Positions 44,575-55,762 are shown, counted from the first letter of the stretch. The stretch: DNA of 64,000 nt from Gaertneriomyces semiglobifer (GCA_025558075.1 JAHLKF010000002.1:186001-250000); one strand, 5' to 3'. Made by a program: numbers and translations. Notes: generated by a model not told the origin, from the sequence alone.

Positions 44575-45769
44575 ATGCGCCCGGATGCACATAAGGAGAA
44601 GGCAACCAGAAGATGGAAAGCTAAGAACGGGATAACGGCCTCTTCGCATGCGCCAAAAGGCGCTGGGGCCCCTGCATCGGCGGCCGGGACGGCTTCAAAG
44701 AGTGAACCGGAAGCATCACCCGTCTCCCAACCAAACACCGCACAACCCGATGAGAGTACTGAGAAGCGTATGTTTGGGTTCTACTGCTCATTGATGTTAC
44801 CGTTGATTAAACGTGCCCGCTACAGCCAAGTCACAGTTCTCTCGCCGTAAGATCGAAAGCAATGCATATCGGTACTACGAACCATCTCCAGAAGAAGTTC
44901 TAGCGGAAGATGCTGGGATAGATAAGGAGACTGAGGAGCTACGAGCACTTATTAAAGAGGCTGGTATGATCAGCGACGTAAATGTCATTCGAGGTAACTC
45001 GATGCTGTTATGTTAAAGTCCTATATTGTAGATGAGGCATACGACCCCAAACTGTATTTCCGCTTCAAAGAGGAGCGGGAATGGGATAATGTAATGGATG
45101 AGTCGATGTCAAAGGCTGATGAGGTGAGACCATGTTCGCATAGGCCTGCCAGTACTAGCAAGTAACCGGCGCTCTCTCTCCCAGCGAGATAGGATGCTGC
45201 TACAACTCGACTTTGCCACATTAGAGGCTTCGCTCAGACAGCTTCCATTACATGAACGCCTCGGAATCGATGAAAGAGAACTCTATTTACTTGGGAGAAA
45301 GGATCAGCCTAATGAACCCACCAGATTACAGGCCCCATCGCAAAGTTCGAAGCCCGAAGTTCCCATGGTGCCGCAGTCTCAACCCACCGCAAGTGCGCGC
45401 GCATCCTCACTTAACTCTCAGTTTGCTTCCCATGTCCCCGCCGACGTTAAACCATGGAGTACGACCCCAGCGCTTCCTGTATCTCACTCAAATTCGGGTT
45501 CAGCTACACCAAGTATGGATAACCCAAGCATTGCAGACACTAAGTCTACCCAGCGGCAGAATCTGGATCACGACGACTTGGATTTCTTGCTTTCATTAGA
45601 TACGGAATCTGTTACAACAGCCACCAGTGCAGGACTGCACGGCAAGGAAGTATTGGCAGAGCCCGTTCCGCCTCAGTCATCCCTGCAACCCAGGGGAAAT
45701 GCTCGATCTACCCCACCTGTCAGCGAAGCGAATGAGGATCTTAAGTGGCTTGATGATGTTCTTGGATAG
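44575..45769 (+). CDS. AVEN-like protein
   Basis: Exon 1 (from ATG 44575, MRPDAHKEKATRRWKAKN) is basic and low complexity. A GTATGT...CTACAG intron (about 44768-44822) leads to KSQFSRRKIESNAYRY, which matches the SKRKIVSNWDRY signature of AVEN. Then come YFRFKEEREWD (AVEN FRFAEEKEWD), LEASLRQLPLHERLGI (AVEN LxxALQELPLxxRL) and a C-terminal DDLDFLLSLDTES plus EDLKWLDDVLG, both typical of AVEN's end. AVEN in animals inhibits Apaf-1-dependent apoptosis and activates ATM; whether the fungal protein does so is unknown. Introns near 45000 and 45125 are needed. Confidence 0.75.
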
Positions 45770-45865
45770 AGTAACGATAGTTCAAGTGTACGTATTTGTG
45801 ATTGGGTGACTTGGTGTCAGAAAATCGCGTTGATACCGCGGAAAGATCAATTATTATATTACAAT

Positions 45866-46757
45866 TTACGCCTTTGGCTTCCGTTCCTTCTTGTTCTCCA
45901 AAAACCATTTGAACAGGTCGAGTTTGTTGTAGGTTTCAGTCCAGCTGTCGTGCTTCAGTCGTGGGTACTGCGTGTATTGCACATTGGCACCCAACTCCTT
46001 CAATGCCTCGACGGCCTGCTCGCTGTGACTCACGGGCACAATGTCGTCCTGAGCGCCGTGGAACGCCCAAATTGGTAAGTGCTTAATGAGACCTAGGCGG
46101 GCGTTGTCGGCCCCTCCGCAGATCGGGGCGATCGCCGCAAACCGGCCAGGGTTATGGACCGCAAGATTCCATGTGCCGAAGCCGCCCATCGAGATTCCAG
46201 TGACATAGATTTTTGAAGCATCCACACGGTGTCCTTCTTCAATTTCATCCAGCAGTTTTTCGAGGACAGCGGGATTCCATCCCGCAACTCCTTTGCCTAA
46301 ATCAAGCTGAGGTGAGACGGTAATGAAGTTCTCGGCCACAAATTTCGCCGTCTCCTCCGGAACCTATGACGACACATAACAGATTAACAAGCTTGTAAAT
46401 TGTTGAAGGTCCAGATTTAGGATGGATACATACCGGAGTGGAAGAAAGGTCTTCTTCATCATCGGTCTTCTTTCGGTTCTTTTTGCCCTCCTGGATGTCG
46501 ACCACTGGTGGCTTTCCTTCCTTGATTAAGCCGTAAGCAGTCACGATCTTGGCGATACCGTGCCTTTTGATCATCTCAATATCATTTTGTCCTCCATGAC
46601 CGCTTTCACCAGAACCGTGGAGGAACAAGATCAACGGCCACTTTTTGGCCTTATCTTGATCGTATGCAGGAGGAGTTGAGATCAAATATTGATACTGGTA
46701 TGCAGCTTGAGAGTTTTTCTGAACGCAGGTACGAAGGATGGTGGCAGAAGCTGACAT
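45866..46757 (-). CDS. Alpha/beta-hydrolase (PHB-depolymerase / esterase type)
   Basis: Two or three exons. The oxyanion region is WPLILFLHGSGESG. The nucleophile elbow is VTGISMGGFGTWNLA (GxSxG with Ser). The acid is in IWAFHGAQDDIVPVS, and the catalytic His in LKHDSWTETYN. This layout is found in the phospholipase/carboxylesterase and prolyl oligopeptidase-like esterases that act on short acyl or feruloyl substrates. No signal peptide is visible, so it is probably intracellular. The ATG is at 46755-46757. An exon with a Lys-rich stretch (EGKKNRKKTDDEEDLSS) between the two conserved parts is unusual and is flanked by a GTATGT-type intron near 46365-46430. Confidence 0.75.
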
Positions 46758-47258
46758 GCTTGGAAGTATCTGATAGTAGTTCTATACAATGGAGCTCGAA
46801 TATGTGTGAAGTATTGGCAAAAGTGTGCGTACGGGGGAAATTGCTGCTAAGGGGTTATTTATACGACGGTAGATGCTCTCTGAAGATAGATGACGCCGCT
46901 TGGAATCACCGTTAAGACGAAGGATAACAAGCAACCCGGCCGACGCCAGAGTGAGTGAGTGTATGGTAATGCCCTCATCTCAGCAGCACAGCGCGCGTGT
47001 TGCAATGAGCAGCTCCACAACGCGTCGCGCGACGTCGGGGTTACGTGACTCAGGAGCGGAACTACTGTGTTGAAAGTGTTCAAGTTTGGTTCGAACAGCG
47101 AATTCATTCAATTATCATAGACAGGATCAGGAGTTCGGTGTGGGTTCCAGTCAGCGTAGATTACAGCCTTGTCGGAGTTCGGACAACAAGCGTCACCGAT
47201 AGTTTCCAGAGAACAAACAGCACTTTCACGCACAGCCTCTCATACGTCCCCAAACGCA
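46758..47258. other. Intergenic region esterase / CDC26
   Basis: About 500 nt between outward-reading starts. Short open frames (46664-46915, 47045-47269) have no recognisable products. No RNA gene or repeat was seen. Confidence 0.4.
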
Positions 47259-47483
47259 ATGTTGAGTAGGCCTCCAACTCGGATCCACCTAGATCAGAAC
47301 GATTACAATGATCTAATGACAATAATACAACGTCGACGGCTGCAGCGGGATAAAGCAATGATTGAACGGTTAGGACTCAAGATGGAAGAGGGCGACGAAA
47401 CGATGGATTCCCCAGCTGTTGGGCCGGAAGCAGCACAAGCCATGAAACGGAAAATGCCCACAGCACAACGCATTTTTGGATGA
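47259..47483 (+). CDS. CDC26: Anaphase-promoting complex subunit CDC26/APC12
   Basis: Small intronless gene of 74 codons. The N-terminus MLSRPPTRIHLDQNDYNDL matches the MLRRxPTRIxL start of CDC26, a short TPR-groove peptide that stabilises APC6/CDC16 in the APC/C; the initial Met-Leu is the part buried in APC6. The rest is charged and ends in AQRIFG. The ATG at 47259 was chosen over the non-ATG upstream frame (47169). The next gene (minus strand) is convergent. Confidence 0.82.
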   Translation: MLSRPPTRIHLDQNDYNDLMTIIQRRRLQRDKAMIERLGLKMEEGDETMDSPAVGPEAAQAMKRKMPTAQRIFG

Positions 47484-47698
47484 GGGTGCGACTTATTATT
47501 TGATGCCTGATAGGGCATGACACATTAGGCGTAAAGAAGGGCATTGGGCATATATATGTGGTAATGGAGATAATCGTCAAAATGCGCATACGCTAATATC
47601 GATACTAAGAAAAACAACAAGTTTCGTCTCATGGCCATGCGCATCTGGAATCAAATAGCTATCGACTATCTGTCTCTGACTGTTCTATTTCAAAAGCC

Positions 47699-49094
47699 TC
47701 AAGGCTGCGTGGGCCCTTGGTCTGTTCCATCATTCATATGATCGCCGCCAGTGGCAGATGAAAAGTCGCGCATATCGATAATTTCAACCCAGACAGTTGA
47801 ACCATTCTTGATGCCCAAGGCCTTTAGACTGTCGGTAAAATCATACGGCACAAAGCGATCACCCTCCTCTGGCCTGAGTCCAGGAACAACGGCCCCTATC
47901 CGGAACTTTCTTGCGGTCCCGAATACCGCGTCGTAAACGCAGCCTTTCCACGGGGTGGGTGGAGGTCTCTTTGATTCAAGTCCAAGGCAGCGGATTGCGT
48001 GTGCATCTCTTGACAGAATACGTTGGAGCATGTCTATGGAATAGTCCAGCGTGGGCACTGGAATTGTCGCCCCTTGCGATAAATGGCGGACGTAGTTGGC
48101 CAAAGTCCGTGGTGCACCTTCAGGAGACGGAGGATTGCCCTTCATGAGCAAGGAATCTAAGATCCCTGGCGCATAAAGCCGCACGTGAATTTTTAATGAC
48201 CCTTCATCAGCTCCAGATCCTTCTGGCTGTAAGGGAGCGCTCATGTCATCATTCCGTTCAAGTACTGCGTGCGTGGATCAAAACTTACACCGCCGCGGAG
48301 GTATGCAGAATCTCTCTCAAAGTATTCACGGCCCCATTTTAGCTCAACCCCCTCACGTAGCACGCCATCAGCCTCTTGCGGAAACGTGGGAGGCCGATCG
48401 TGGTGTGTTTCTCCCTCTGCGTAAATCTCATCCATTCCACCGTTCACTATTTACTTCGTCGTTAGCAAAATGTTTTTCTTACTTTTCGCCCCAAAACATT
48501 GCTGATACTCAACTGATGTCCTCCATGGTTTCGTACATATCTAATCGGATGGCATACTTCATTTGACGCTTCTGAACTGTGTGTAAATCTTCCTCAGCAT
48601 TCGCGTACTTGATGCCCTGTCGATGACATATTCAACCACTGTTCAGTCGCTGTCAAATAGCTCATTCAGATGGTGCACAAACCTTGATCGCCTCAACTTC
48701 GGCGCGGTTTATTACGTGGTTGGACACCATAAGTTGGGCCCGGGTATCTATCATTACGGAGGCTTCAAAGTTGCGGTCTGTCGCAAGCCGATAGTATGCT
48801 ATTTGATGTGCTAATAATTTTGCTTTGTGGAGATCTCCCTTCAAGGCCTGCTGCCTCATTTGGTTCATCTGTTTTTGGGTCAGATATGGTCTATTCATTG
48901 AGGAACCGTACGCCAAAACCTACCAGATGTCTATCCTTACGTTCCAGATCACTGCGGTCCCGTTTGAGCTCTCTACATGCTCGTTCAGCATTTACACGGG
49001 CTTCCCGCAATCGGCGATCCCGTCTGAACATGGGTGGGGAAATGAAGTGCTTATCCAGGCCATGGATGCCTTTGGTGCTTGTAGATGTTGCCAT
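47699..49094 (-). CDS. ESCRT-III (Snf7/CHMP) protein with C-terminal extension
   Basis: ATG 49094 begins MATSTSTKGIHGLDKHFISP. The next region, RDRRLREARVNAERACRELK, is the basic first helix of the Snf7 fold. After an intron, MNQMRQQALKGDLHKAKLLA, the spacing is exactly that of CHMP2/Vps2 (LxxxIKxxAKxGNxxAAKxxA). A second intron follows EAIK, then GIKYANAEEDLHTVQKRQMK and, spliced from 48515 to about 48450, the alpha-5 block YETMEDIMNGGMDEIYAEGE. A GTGTAAG donor near 48285 and TTACAG acceptor near 48229 then join a further 170 residues (PEGSGADEGSLKIHVRLY ... LKALGIKNGSTVWVEI) ending at 47699. If this last intron is not used, the Snf7 protein ends at a TGA that overlaps an ATG of the downstream frame (ATGA), which would make two genes. 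Confidence 0.65.
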
Positions 49095-49319
49095 GCTGCT
49101 AAAATTCTATATTATAAGGCGATACTCGGCGTGAACTTGGTAACAGAGACTTCCATCTGGATCAGTGAATTCTTGACGAGGTACGCCCGTTCTACGCGAG
49201 TATCGGAGATTATGTCAGCAATTTCGCGCGCACAAGAAGTTTGCAAGGGTGCTTTATTATTCAAACGCTGCGGATTATTTACAATGATGACCAAAAATGC
49301 AGCCTCTGTCAGCGTGAAA

Positions 49320-50148
49320 TTAGACAAGCCCGTCATACAGGCTGAGAGCGTGAAGGATTGTCGGATCTTTCTTTGATCCTTCACGAAACTCTTCCATGTC
49401 CAGTTTGCCGTCATCATTCTAGGCAAAGGCCACCGTTAGACGAGGGATCACCACGTTCACATTCACCAACCAACACTCACCGTATCCATAATTGAAAAGA
49501 CTTTATCCACTCGTTTCTGCGGAGTATCCTCATCCGGAGGCAGCTTGATCATGCTGCCGACCATTTTGTAGATAGCCTCGACCACCTGGGTCATTTCGGA
49601 TTTCGTGATATATCCATCGTTATTGATGTCGTACAACTGAAACGCCCCTGCAATAAGCGCCGCGTATGTTAGTCGGGTCAAAAGGTGGGGATGTTCACTT
49701 CAGTTTTACGCACAGACAAGCTTCTCCTCTACTTTTCCTCGCGAGGTTACCGATAGCGCGGATATAAACTCCTTAAAGTCTATCGTCCCATTTCGATTCT
49801 CGTCAAACACATTGAACACATAGTCTGCAAATGCGGTGGAATCCCCAAAAGGGAAAAATTGCTTGTAGATTTTGTGAAATTCGGACCGGTCCAGTGTCCC
49901 TGAGGGGCAATCTTTCATGAACCCTTTAAACCTACCACGACATATCAGCGATATGAACTCTATGATAGTAATATTGAGATGGGCTCATACCATTGCTGTA
50001 GCTCCTTTTCATCAACTGTACAAATTTCACATCAGCAATTGTTGACCGGCGTCTCCAAACTCAGACACAAGCTCTGACACTTACAATAAGTGCAACGTTG
50101 CAGATCTGTAAGTTGCTCCTTGCTCAGCTTGCTTGCCGCCTTGCCCAT
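49320..50148 (-). CDS. NCS1: NCS-1/frequenin EF-hand calcium sensor
   Basis: The spliced protein starts [20 protein letters not shown] (Gly-2 N-myristoylation site and the frequenin start). It carries [40 protein letters not shown] (EF2), [20 protein letters not shown] (EF3) and [19 protein letters not shown] (EF4), ending ALSLYDGLV. The first EF hand is degenerate (CPSG), as in the family. NCS-1 activates phosphatidylinositol 4-kinase Pik1 in yeast. Introns lie at about 49380-49480, 49660-49725 and between 49930 and 50090. The ATG is at 50148, 264 nt from the divergent TOM70 start. Confidence 0.92.
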
Positions 50149-50412
50149 CTATCATGCGCTCCTTGCCGTGGAGTCCGTTCACTAAAGTCCGCAGTCCAAT
50201 ATATGGCCCATTTCCAAAAAGCCCAGTCGTGTTTGTGTGTTGAGAACGCGTTTGAGCAGCGCCCGTTGGCATGACATCAACTCTGAACATTCTGGTCGCA
50301 GATCTTCCGAAAAGGCCAGTTCACAGATACACACATCCCCCCACGGCACCCCCACACCGTATCGCACACTACCTATTGTACGCACCGCCAGTCCAGCCAG
50401 GTAGCCTCCATC
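50149..50412. promoter_or_regulatory. Divergent promoter NCS1 / TOM70
   Basis: A 264-nt gap between outward-reading ATGs. It must contain both promoters and leaders. The TOM70 side (50330-50410) is C-rich, which may be part of a GC-type promoter; no named motif is certain. Confidence 0.45.
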
Positions 50413-52323
50413 ATGGCTTCGTCTGTACCTGCCACGGCTGCCACCGCTCTGATGCCTGAACCGGCCGCTGTTCAGTCGGGAAGTGCTGTCGCTGCTGCTA
50501 CTGCGGAAAAGGCTGCAAAGAAAGTCACATCTGAACCAAACTGGAAGATCATTGTGGCAGTAGTGCTTGCCAGTGCTGCCGTGGGTGCTGGTGCTTGGTA
50601 CTTGTTGTCGGGCAATGGGAAGAAACCGTCGCGACCATCTACAGCCGGCCCTCGAAGAAAAACCAAGGGTTCACGAGCATCGAAATCATCATCGACTGCC
50701 AAAGCTGAGGAAGCGAAAACTTCTGACACAACCTCGGCCGTGGCCGCAAGTACCACCGCGGAAGGCTACCCGGCAGCCCTGTTCCCTGAAGACATCAATG
50801 TGCTCTCGCAGGCGGCGCGCGAAGACTTGGCCTTGCAGGCCAAGACGCTTGGGAACAAATTCTACGGGGAGAAAAAGTTCAAGGAAGCAATTGATTTGTA
50901 CTCACAGGCCATCGCGCTAAAGCCGACAGCGGTGTTCTATGCCAACAGGGCTGCATGTTTTGCATCTTTAGATGACCACGATAAGGTTATTGAGGATGCT
51001 ACTGAGGCTCTCAAGCTGGATTCACAATATGTCAAAGCGCTTAACAGGAGAGCACAGGCATACGAGCGTCTGGAAAAGTTTGCTGAGTCCCTCAATGACT
51101 ATACCGTTGTATGCGTACTTGGCGAATTCAAGAACGACTCGGTGCTTGCTGCCACTGATCGTGTATTGAAGAGCATGGCCCAACAAAAAGCCAAGGTGCT
51201 CATGGAGACCCGAGTCGCCAAATTACCATCAGACACCTTTACGAGCGCATATATGGATTCCTTCCACATGACGACGAAAGGTGTTGATGCTATTTTGAAG
51301 TTCGAGCCAGTAGAAGAGGGTGATAAAGAAGTTTTGAAGGCCTATGAGGCTGTTGGCAAGCGGGACTGGAGTACCGCCCATGGAGCCGTTCTTGCCGCTT
51401 TCAGTAATGGCAACCTCAGCACGACCTTCGTTCCCCTTGCACATAACCTCCGTGCCACCTTCCACTTTTTGTTGGGTGACGTAGACAGTGCTTTCACTGA
51501 TCTCGAAAAAGTTTTGGAAGTTGAACCCCACAACATTGACGCTATGATCAAGCGTGCCTCTATATTTATGGAACGAGGTGATGTCATGCAGGCAATGAAC
51601 GAATACAACCGGGCAATTGAGCTCGACCCTAGTGACCCGGATGTTTACTACCACCGAGGACAGATCCGTGTGCTTACGCAGGACATGCAGGGCGCAATAG
51701 ACGATTACAAAAAGAGTATTTCCCTGGATGAAGACTTTGTTTACCCCCGAATTCAGTTGGGTGTAGCCCAATACAAGATGGGTGATGTAGGCGCTGCCAA
51801 TGCCACGTTTGAAAAGGCTACCAGAAGATTCAAGGAGAGCGGTGAGGTATTCAACTACCAGGGCGAGATTCTCATGGACTCTCAGCGCTTTGACGAAGCC
51901 TTGGAACTCTTCAATAAGGCTTCTGCGTTGATGCCACAGTCGCCATTGCCGTACATCAACAAAGCCATCTTGTACCTTCAGTGGAAGCAAGATGCAGTAG
52001 CTGCCGAGGAGCAATGTCGGAAGGCCCTTGAAGTTGACCCTCTGTGCGATATGGCGTACGCACAGCTGGCTCAATTGCTTATGCATCAAGGCAAGGTCGA
52101 GGAGTCAATCGAGGCCTATGACAAGGCCTCTGAGCTTGCCAGGACAGAACCTGAGCTTGTGAACGCGATTGCCTTGCGAGAGGCTGCTACCGCTCAGTTG
52201 CATGTCGCTCAGGTGATTACTATTGCATCTTGTTTTTTACTAGGCATGCACTAACCGTGCAATCTCGCCTTGTAGAACTACCCTGCTGTGATGGCTCGTT
52301 TACGCACTGCCATGCAAGGGTGA
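50413..52323 (+). CDS. TOM70: Mitochondrial import receptor TOM70
   Basis: Outer-membrane receptor for hydrophobic carrier preproteins; its clamp domain binds Hsp70/Hsp90. A Lys-flanked N-terminal helix (about residues 43-64, WKIIVAVVLASAAVGAGAWY) is the signal anchor. A low-complexity basic linker follows, then TPR repeats starting LALQAKTLGNKFYGEKKFKE, a middle LPSDTFTSAYMDSFHM block characteristic of Tom70, and more repeats (EVEPHNIDAMIKRASIFMER, LDPSDPDVYYHRGQIRVLTQ). An intron near 52214-52276 joins QNYPAVMARLRTAMQG, with TGA at 52321-52323. A 286-codon antisense frame within it is a shadow. Confidence 0.92.
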
Positions 52324-52361
52324 ACATCTAGATAAGGCTTCCATCAATGTAGCATAGTGTA

Positions 52362-52375
52362 GTTTTTTTTTTTTT
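52362..52375 (+). repeat. Homopolymer T tract after TOM70
   Basis: A run of about 13 T in the 3' region shared by convergent TOM70 and EFG1; possible poly(A)/termination-associated element, no more can be said. Confidence 0.6.
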
Positions 52376-52473
52376 GCGTACTGGCTCGGCTATTCTCATT
52401 TGGCACCGATTTTCTTGCCTGCGTACAATCTACGTACCATGGGTGTGCGATGCTCACCACGAGATATTTCCAA

Positions 52474-53501
52474 TTATGAACTATCTGTATCGTCTTCACC
52501 TTCTGCCAGTGATTGTTCACTGACTTCAGAGGAAGAGTCATCAGTGGCCTCCTCACTATTTCCTTCTACACCACTTGCTACTTCCTCTTTAGTAGCTACC
52601 TTACCTTTGTCAACCGTCTCTTCTAAGAAGAAATCATCCCCATCCTGTTGCTCATCACGAATCTCACTCTCGCCTTCGTTTTCAATTGCTTGGTCATTGG
52701 TTTTGAAAATATCCTTTTGACGCAAGACCCATCCACGGCGTTCGGCCTCGCCGCTTTCTACTGCCTTTTGCATCCGCTGCCATATCCTCTGGCGTCTCTC
52801 TTCCGTATCCTTAGCTTCTTTAATCTGTTCCGATGTTTCTTTTCCAGTGGTGGTTGGAAATAGAGAGATGTACTTCATGTCTGGCGGGAAATGCTGAATG
52901 TACGCGAGGTTCACCCTCTGGGTCAACAGTTCTGATTGCAGATCCTTGTTGTTGGGGTCAGAGGAAAGGGCTTTCTCAATTTGCTTCAGCTTGCGGGCAC
53001 ATTTCTTGCTTTCTATCAAAGTTACGGACGATTTAGATCAAGCAAAGATTGAGAACGGGCACAGGGTTGCAACGACGACATGCTAACTCACCTACAAACT
53101 TGACATACTTATACTTGTGCGCGAGCTTCTCCTCTCTTTCTTCCCGTTCTTTGTTTGCCAGCTTGAGCTTTAATGCTTTAATCCTTCGTTCAAGTTCCAA
53201 CTGCTGCGTTGCCTGCAGGTTTTTGCCCTGATACAAGAACCGCATTTAGCTCGTCTCCTGGGAATCGAATATTTGTTATACCAACCTTTTTAAGTATCCT
53301 TTCTGTATCTCTGATCTTCTTCTTAATCACCGACATGCCTTCCTCATTTTGCTGTGGACGAACATGATGCCCGTACTTTTTCGCCAGCGGATTGGGTTGG
53401 TATAGACTTTTCTGACGCTTAGCAGAAGCTGCGCCAGCCTCTCCTGCGGTTGACGCATCCTGGGAGCGTCGACGCTTGGAAGATGTATGATTTGAGGGCA
53501 T
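52474..53501 (-). CDS. EFG1: rRNA processing protein EFG1
   Basis: ATG 53501 starts MPSNHTSSKRRRSQDASTAG. Next come KKYGHHVRPQQNEEGMSVIK, KKIRDTERILKKVGITNIRF (family signature of a long coiled coil), LQATQQLELERRIKALKLKL, and, after introns, CARKLKQIEKALSSDPNNKD and LNAYIQHFP-like VNLAYIQHFPPDMKYISLFP. EFG1 is an early 90S pre-ribosome (SSU processome) factor needed for 18S processing. The C-terminal tail is acidic and Ser/Glu-rich. It converges on TOM70 with about 150 nt between stops. Introns are at about 53014-53085 and 53228-53280. Confidence 0.85.
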
Positions 53502-53649
53502 TGTACGTTTGTAGGTCGGAATGTGGTTATGGTATGAAAAACTGAGAACTGCAAGTGCGTTTTTGAAAACCAAAAATAATTCACAACGCCCAACGCCCAA
53601 CTCGCGAGTTCCAACAAAACACCACACAAGGCCATCTTTCAACTACGCC

Positions 53650-53799
53650 ATGGCGGCATTTCCCAACTTTCGACGTATTTACCAAGACTTCAGGACGCCG
53701 GATGAAGATAAAGCGACGGCTAACTCGGCGGTGTTCACGTTCTGCGCATTCTGCGTTCTCTGCGCGTGCATGACTGCTGCTAGAAAAGTCCACTTCTAG
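53650..53799 (+). CDS. Putative 49-residue single-pass membrane microprotein
   Basis: A short ATG-started frame reading MAAFPNFRRIYQDFRTPDED, a polar stretch, then a hydrophobic Cys-rich helix (VFTFCAFCVLCACMTAARKV). The arrangement (cytosolic basic/acidic head, one membrane helix near the C-terminus) is that of a tail-anchored or mitochondrial inner-membrane microprotein. Its ATG is 148 nt from the divergent EFG1 start, where a + strand transcript is plausible. I do not recognise the family. Confidence 0.35.
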   Translation: MAAFPNFRRIYQDFRTPDEDKATANSAVFTFCAFCVLCACMTAARKVHF

Positions 53800-54023
53800 T
53801 GGTTGATGGACGTAGACAGAGCGAACTGACGATGAAAAAGATCCATGCTAGGAGGCGAAGGAGTTACGGACTGTCTGTACTGGCGAACTGCTCACGAATA
53901 GAGCTTGTGAAGCCGCTTTTACCATCTCCGTTAGCTGGCGTATTATGATTGCCATCTACATGGCGTGATATCTTTGCATTGAGGGTCCGCAATGCTCTTC
54001 TAGTATTATATATTTACATTCAG

Positions 54024-55413
54024 TTAATCGCCTTTACTTTTTACCTGCGTATTTCGAGCGGCGGCGTTGGTGTACACTGCTGTTCCGGCAAACACCGCGG
54101 CCGTTCCCACCCAATGCCCGCCAGTGAAATGATTGTCGAATAGTATGAGCGACAATACAAGGCTCACAAACTTGCGCACGCTCAAAACCTGTCACTCAGA
54201 TGTTAGAAGATACTGTATGACGTCGAAGGTACACTTGCTTCATACGCACCAGATTCAGTGATACGGATGTCACCATGGAACTCAACTTGTGCACAGCGGA
54301 TATACACATATCTTTCTCATTGTGTTAGCCAAATGTTTCCTCCGTTGCGAAATAACCGTCAGCAACTTACATTGGGTGGCCGTGTTCAGCAACAAGAAGA
54401 ACCACATTTGAGGTATCTGCACGTGCACCCACCAACTGCCCAACACAATATGCACCAAGCTTTTTGGTAGGACACCAAGGATAGGACCAAGCATTTCACC
54501 AACAGATATCGGCGTCGAGTGGTTGTATGCAATCACTTGAGCCTTCAGTTCATCCCACAGCAACAAGAACGGCGGGAGTCCGAGAATGTGGGTATAGAAC
54601 AACCCTTCACGCCAATGTTTACCAAACTTGCCGTAAGTGTATTGTTGAAACTGTCCCAACAAACATGCGAGAACAAGCGCGATGAACAGAACGGCTAGCC
54701 CGAAAATGTACTCTGAAAGAGACATATCCAGCGACGGACGACCAGTGGAATGCGATGTGGCACTGCTGTAAGTGGATACGATAATGCCAACGGTGACCAG
54801 CACCACTCCCGTAACCTGTTGGCGAGAAAACCTTTGGACGCATGGGTTAGTGAACAGCAAAATGGACCCTGCCTTAGCTTCGACTGACCTGGCCCCAAAG
54901 AAGCCCCAGCTGAGGAGCATGCTGACTAGTAAGGACCCACTGCGAAATATGATATGTAACGGCATGGGTATCTTGAATCCGAGCGCGTAGTTGTTCAAGA
55001 CCGACAGCGTCCAGTACAGACACACCATGGCCAACCAGTGCGATATCGGAATGCTTCGAGGAGCCAATCGAGGAATGTAACCAAGCTTCGGGCGCTTTAG
55101 GTGCTGAAACAGACCGAGTGTCGCTACCAGGAGGAATTGTGCAAGCGTAATCAGATGTCCACTCCTAGGCTCCTGTCTTTGACAGAAGCGGGTCAGCTCC
55201 CTAGTAAAGTAGAGACCGTTAGGCCGGGAAACGTACTTACGTTACAAGGACTTCTAAGGTATATACATTTGAACAGCACCCTCCAAAAATGAGAACACCG
55301 ACCGCCAACCATTCCTTCAAAAACACCTTTGCTACCGTCGCATTCTCCGCGGTTGCCAGACCAGCGGCTTCCGGAGCTCTCTGCTTCCTTCTCGTTGCCT
55401 CGGCTTTAGCCAT
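54024..55413 (-). CDS. YEA4: UDP-sugar transporter (YEA4/SLC35B4-like)
   Basis: Ten-helix drug/metabolite transporter-superfamily protein. Exon 1 starts MAKAEATRRKQRAPEAAGLA and has the first helix (WLAVGVLIFGGCCSNVYTLE). Later exons give ISHWLAMVCLYWTLSVLNNY, FKIPMPLHIIFRSGSLLVSM, LLSWGFFGAR, VTGVVLVTVGIIVSTYSSAT, FGKHWREGLFYTHILGLPPF and PQMWFFLLLNTATQYVCIR. The last exon, from the GTTTTGAG splice near 54190, reads VLSVRKFVSLVLSLILFDNH, FTGGHWVGTAAVFAGTAVYT. The MPLHxIFRS motif and the Gly-His-Trp-x-Gly end are those of SLC35B4/Yea4, which carries UDP-GlcNAc and UDP-xylose. An in-frame ATG at 55482 is the alternative start. It is divergent from phosphatidylinositol synthase, about 350 nt away. 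Confidence 0.85.
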
Positions 55414-55762
55414 TACTTCGTTTGATATCGCAGTCCCGTTCACCAACAAAGATCCGCCAAAAAGTGTTCCAAAAGTCCACATTCATATCGATAGCTCCAC
55501 TGCCCGCGCCTCAGATCCGCGCAAACGACGAGACATCCGTCCCGCCCGCAATCAACGATATAGTCGTATTAAAGAGCTTGGTCCAGCAGCAGTAGTCTTC
55601 TTGTGCTGTTGGCATTGGGTAGTTCTGCTAGATGCATGACACTGCTGCTTTTGTGTGAGCGTTTGGTGTCTTTGGATTGAACCGTTCCTCACACTTTTCC
55701 CAGTTTACAAAACCATTCAACTACCGGCATTCGCCTCATCTGAATTGAAAGCCCCGAGCGCC

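Noticed and set aside
51229..52089. 286-codon antisense ORF within TOM70
   Set aside because: It is the shadow of a strongly supported TPR protein on the other strand and encodes nothing recognisable.
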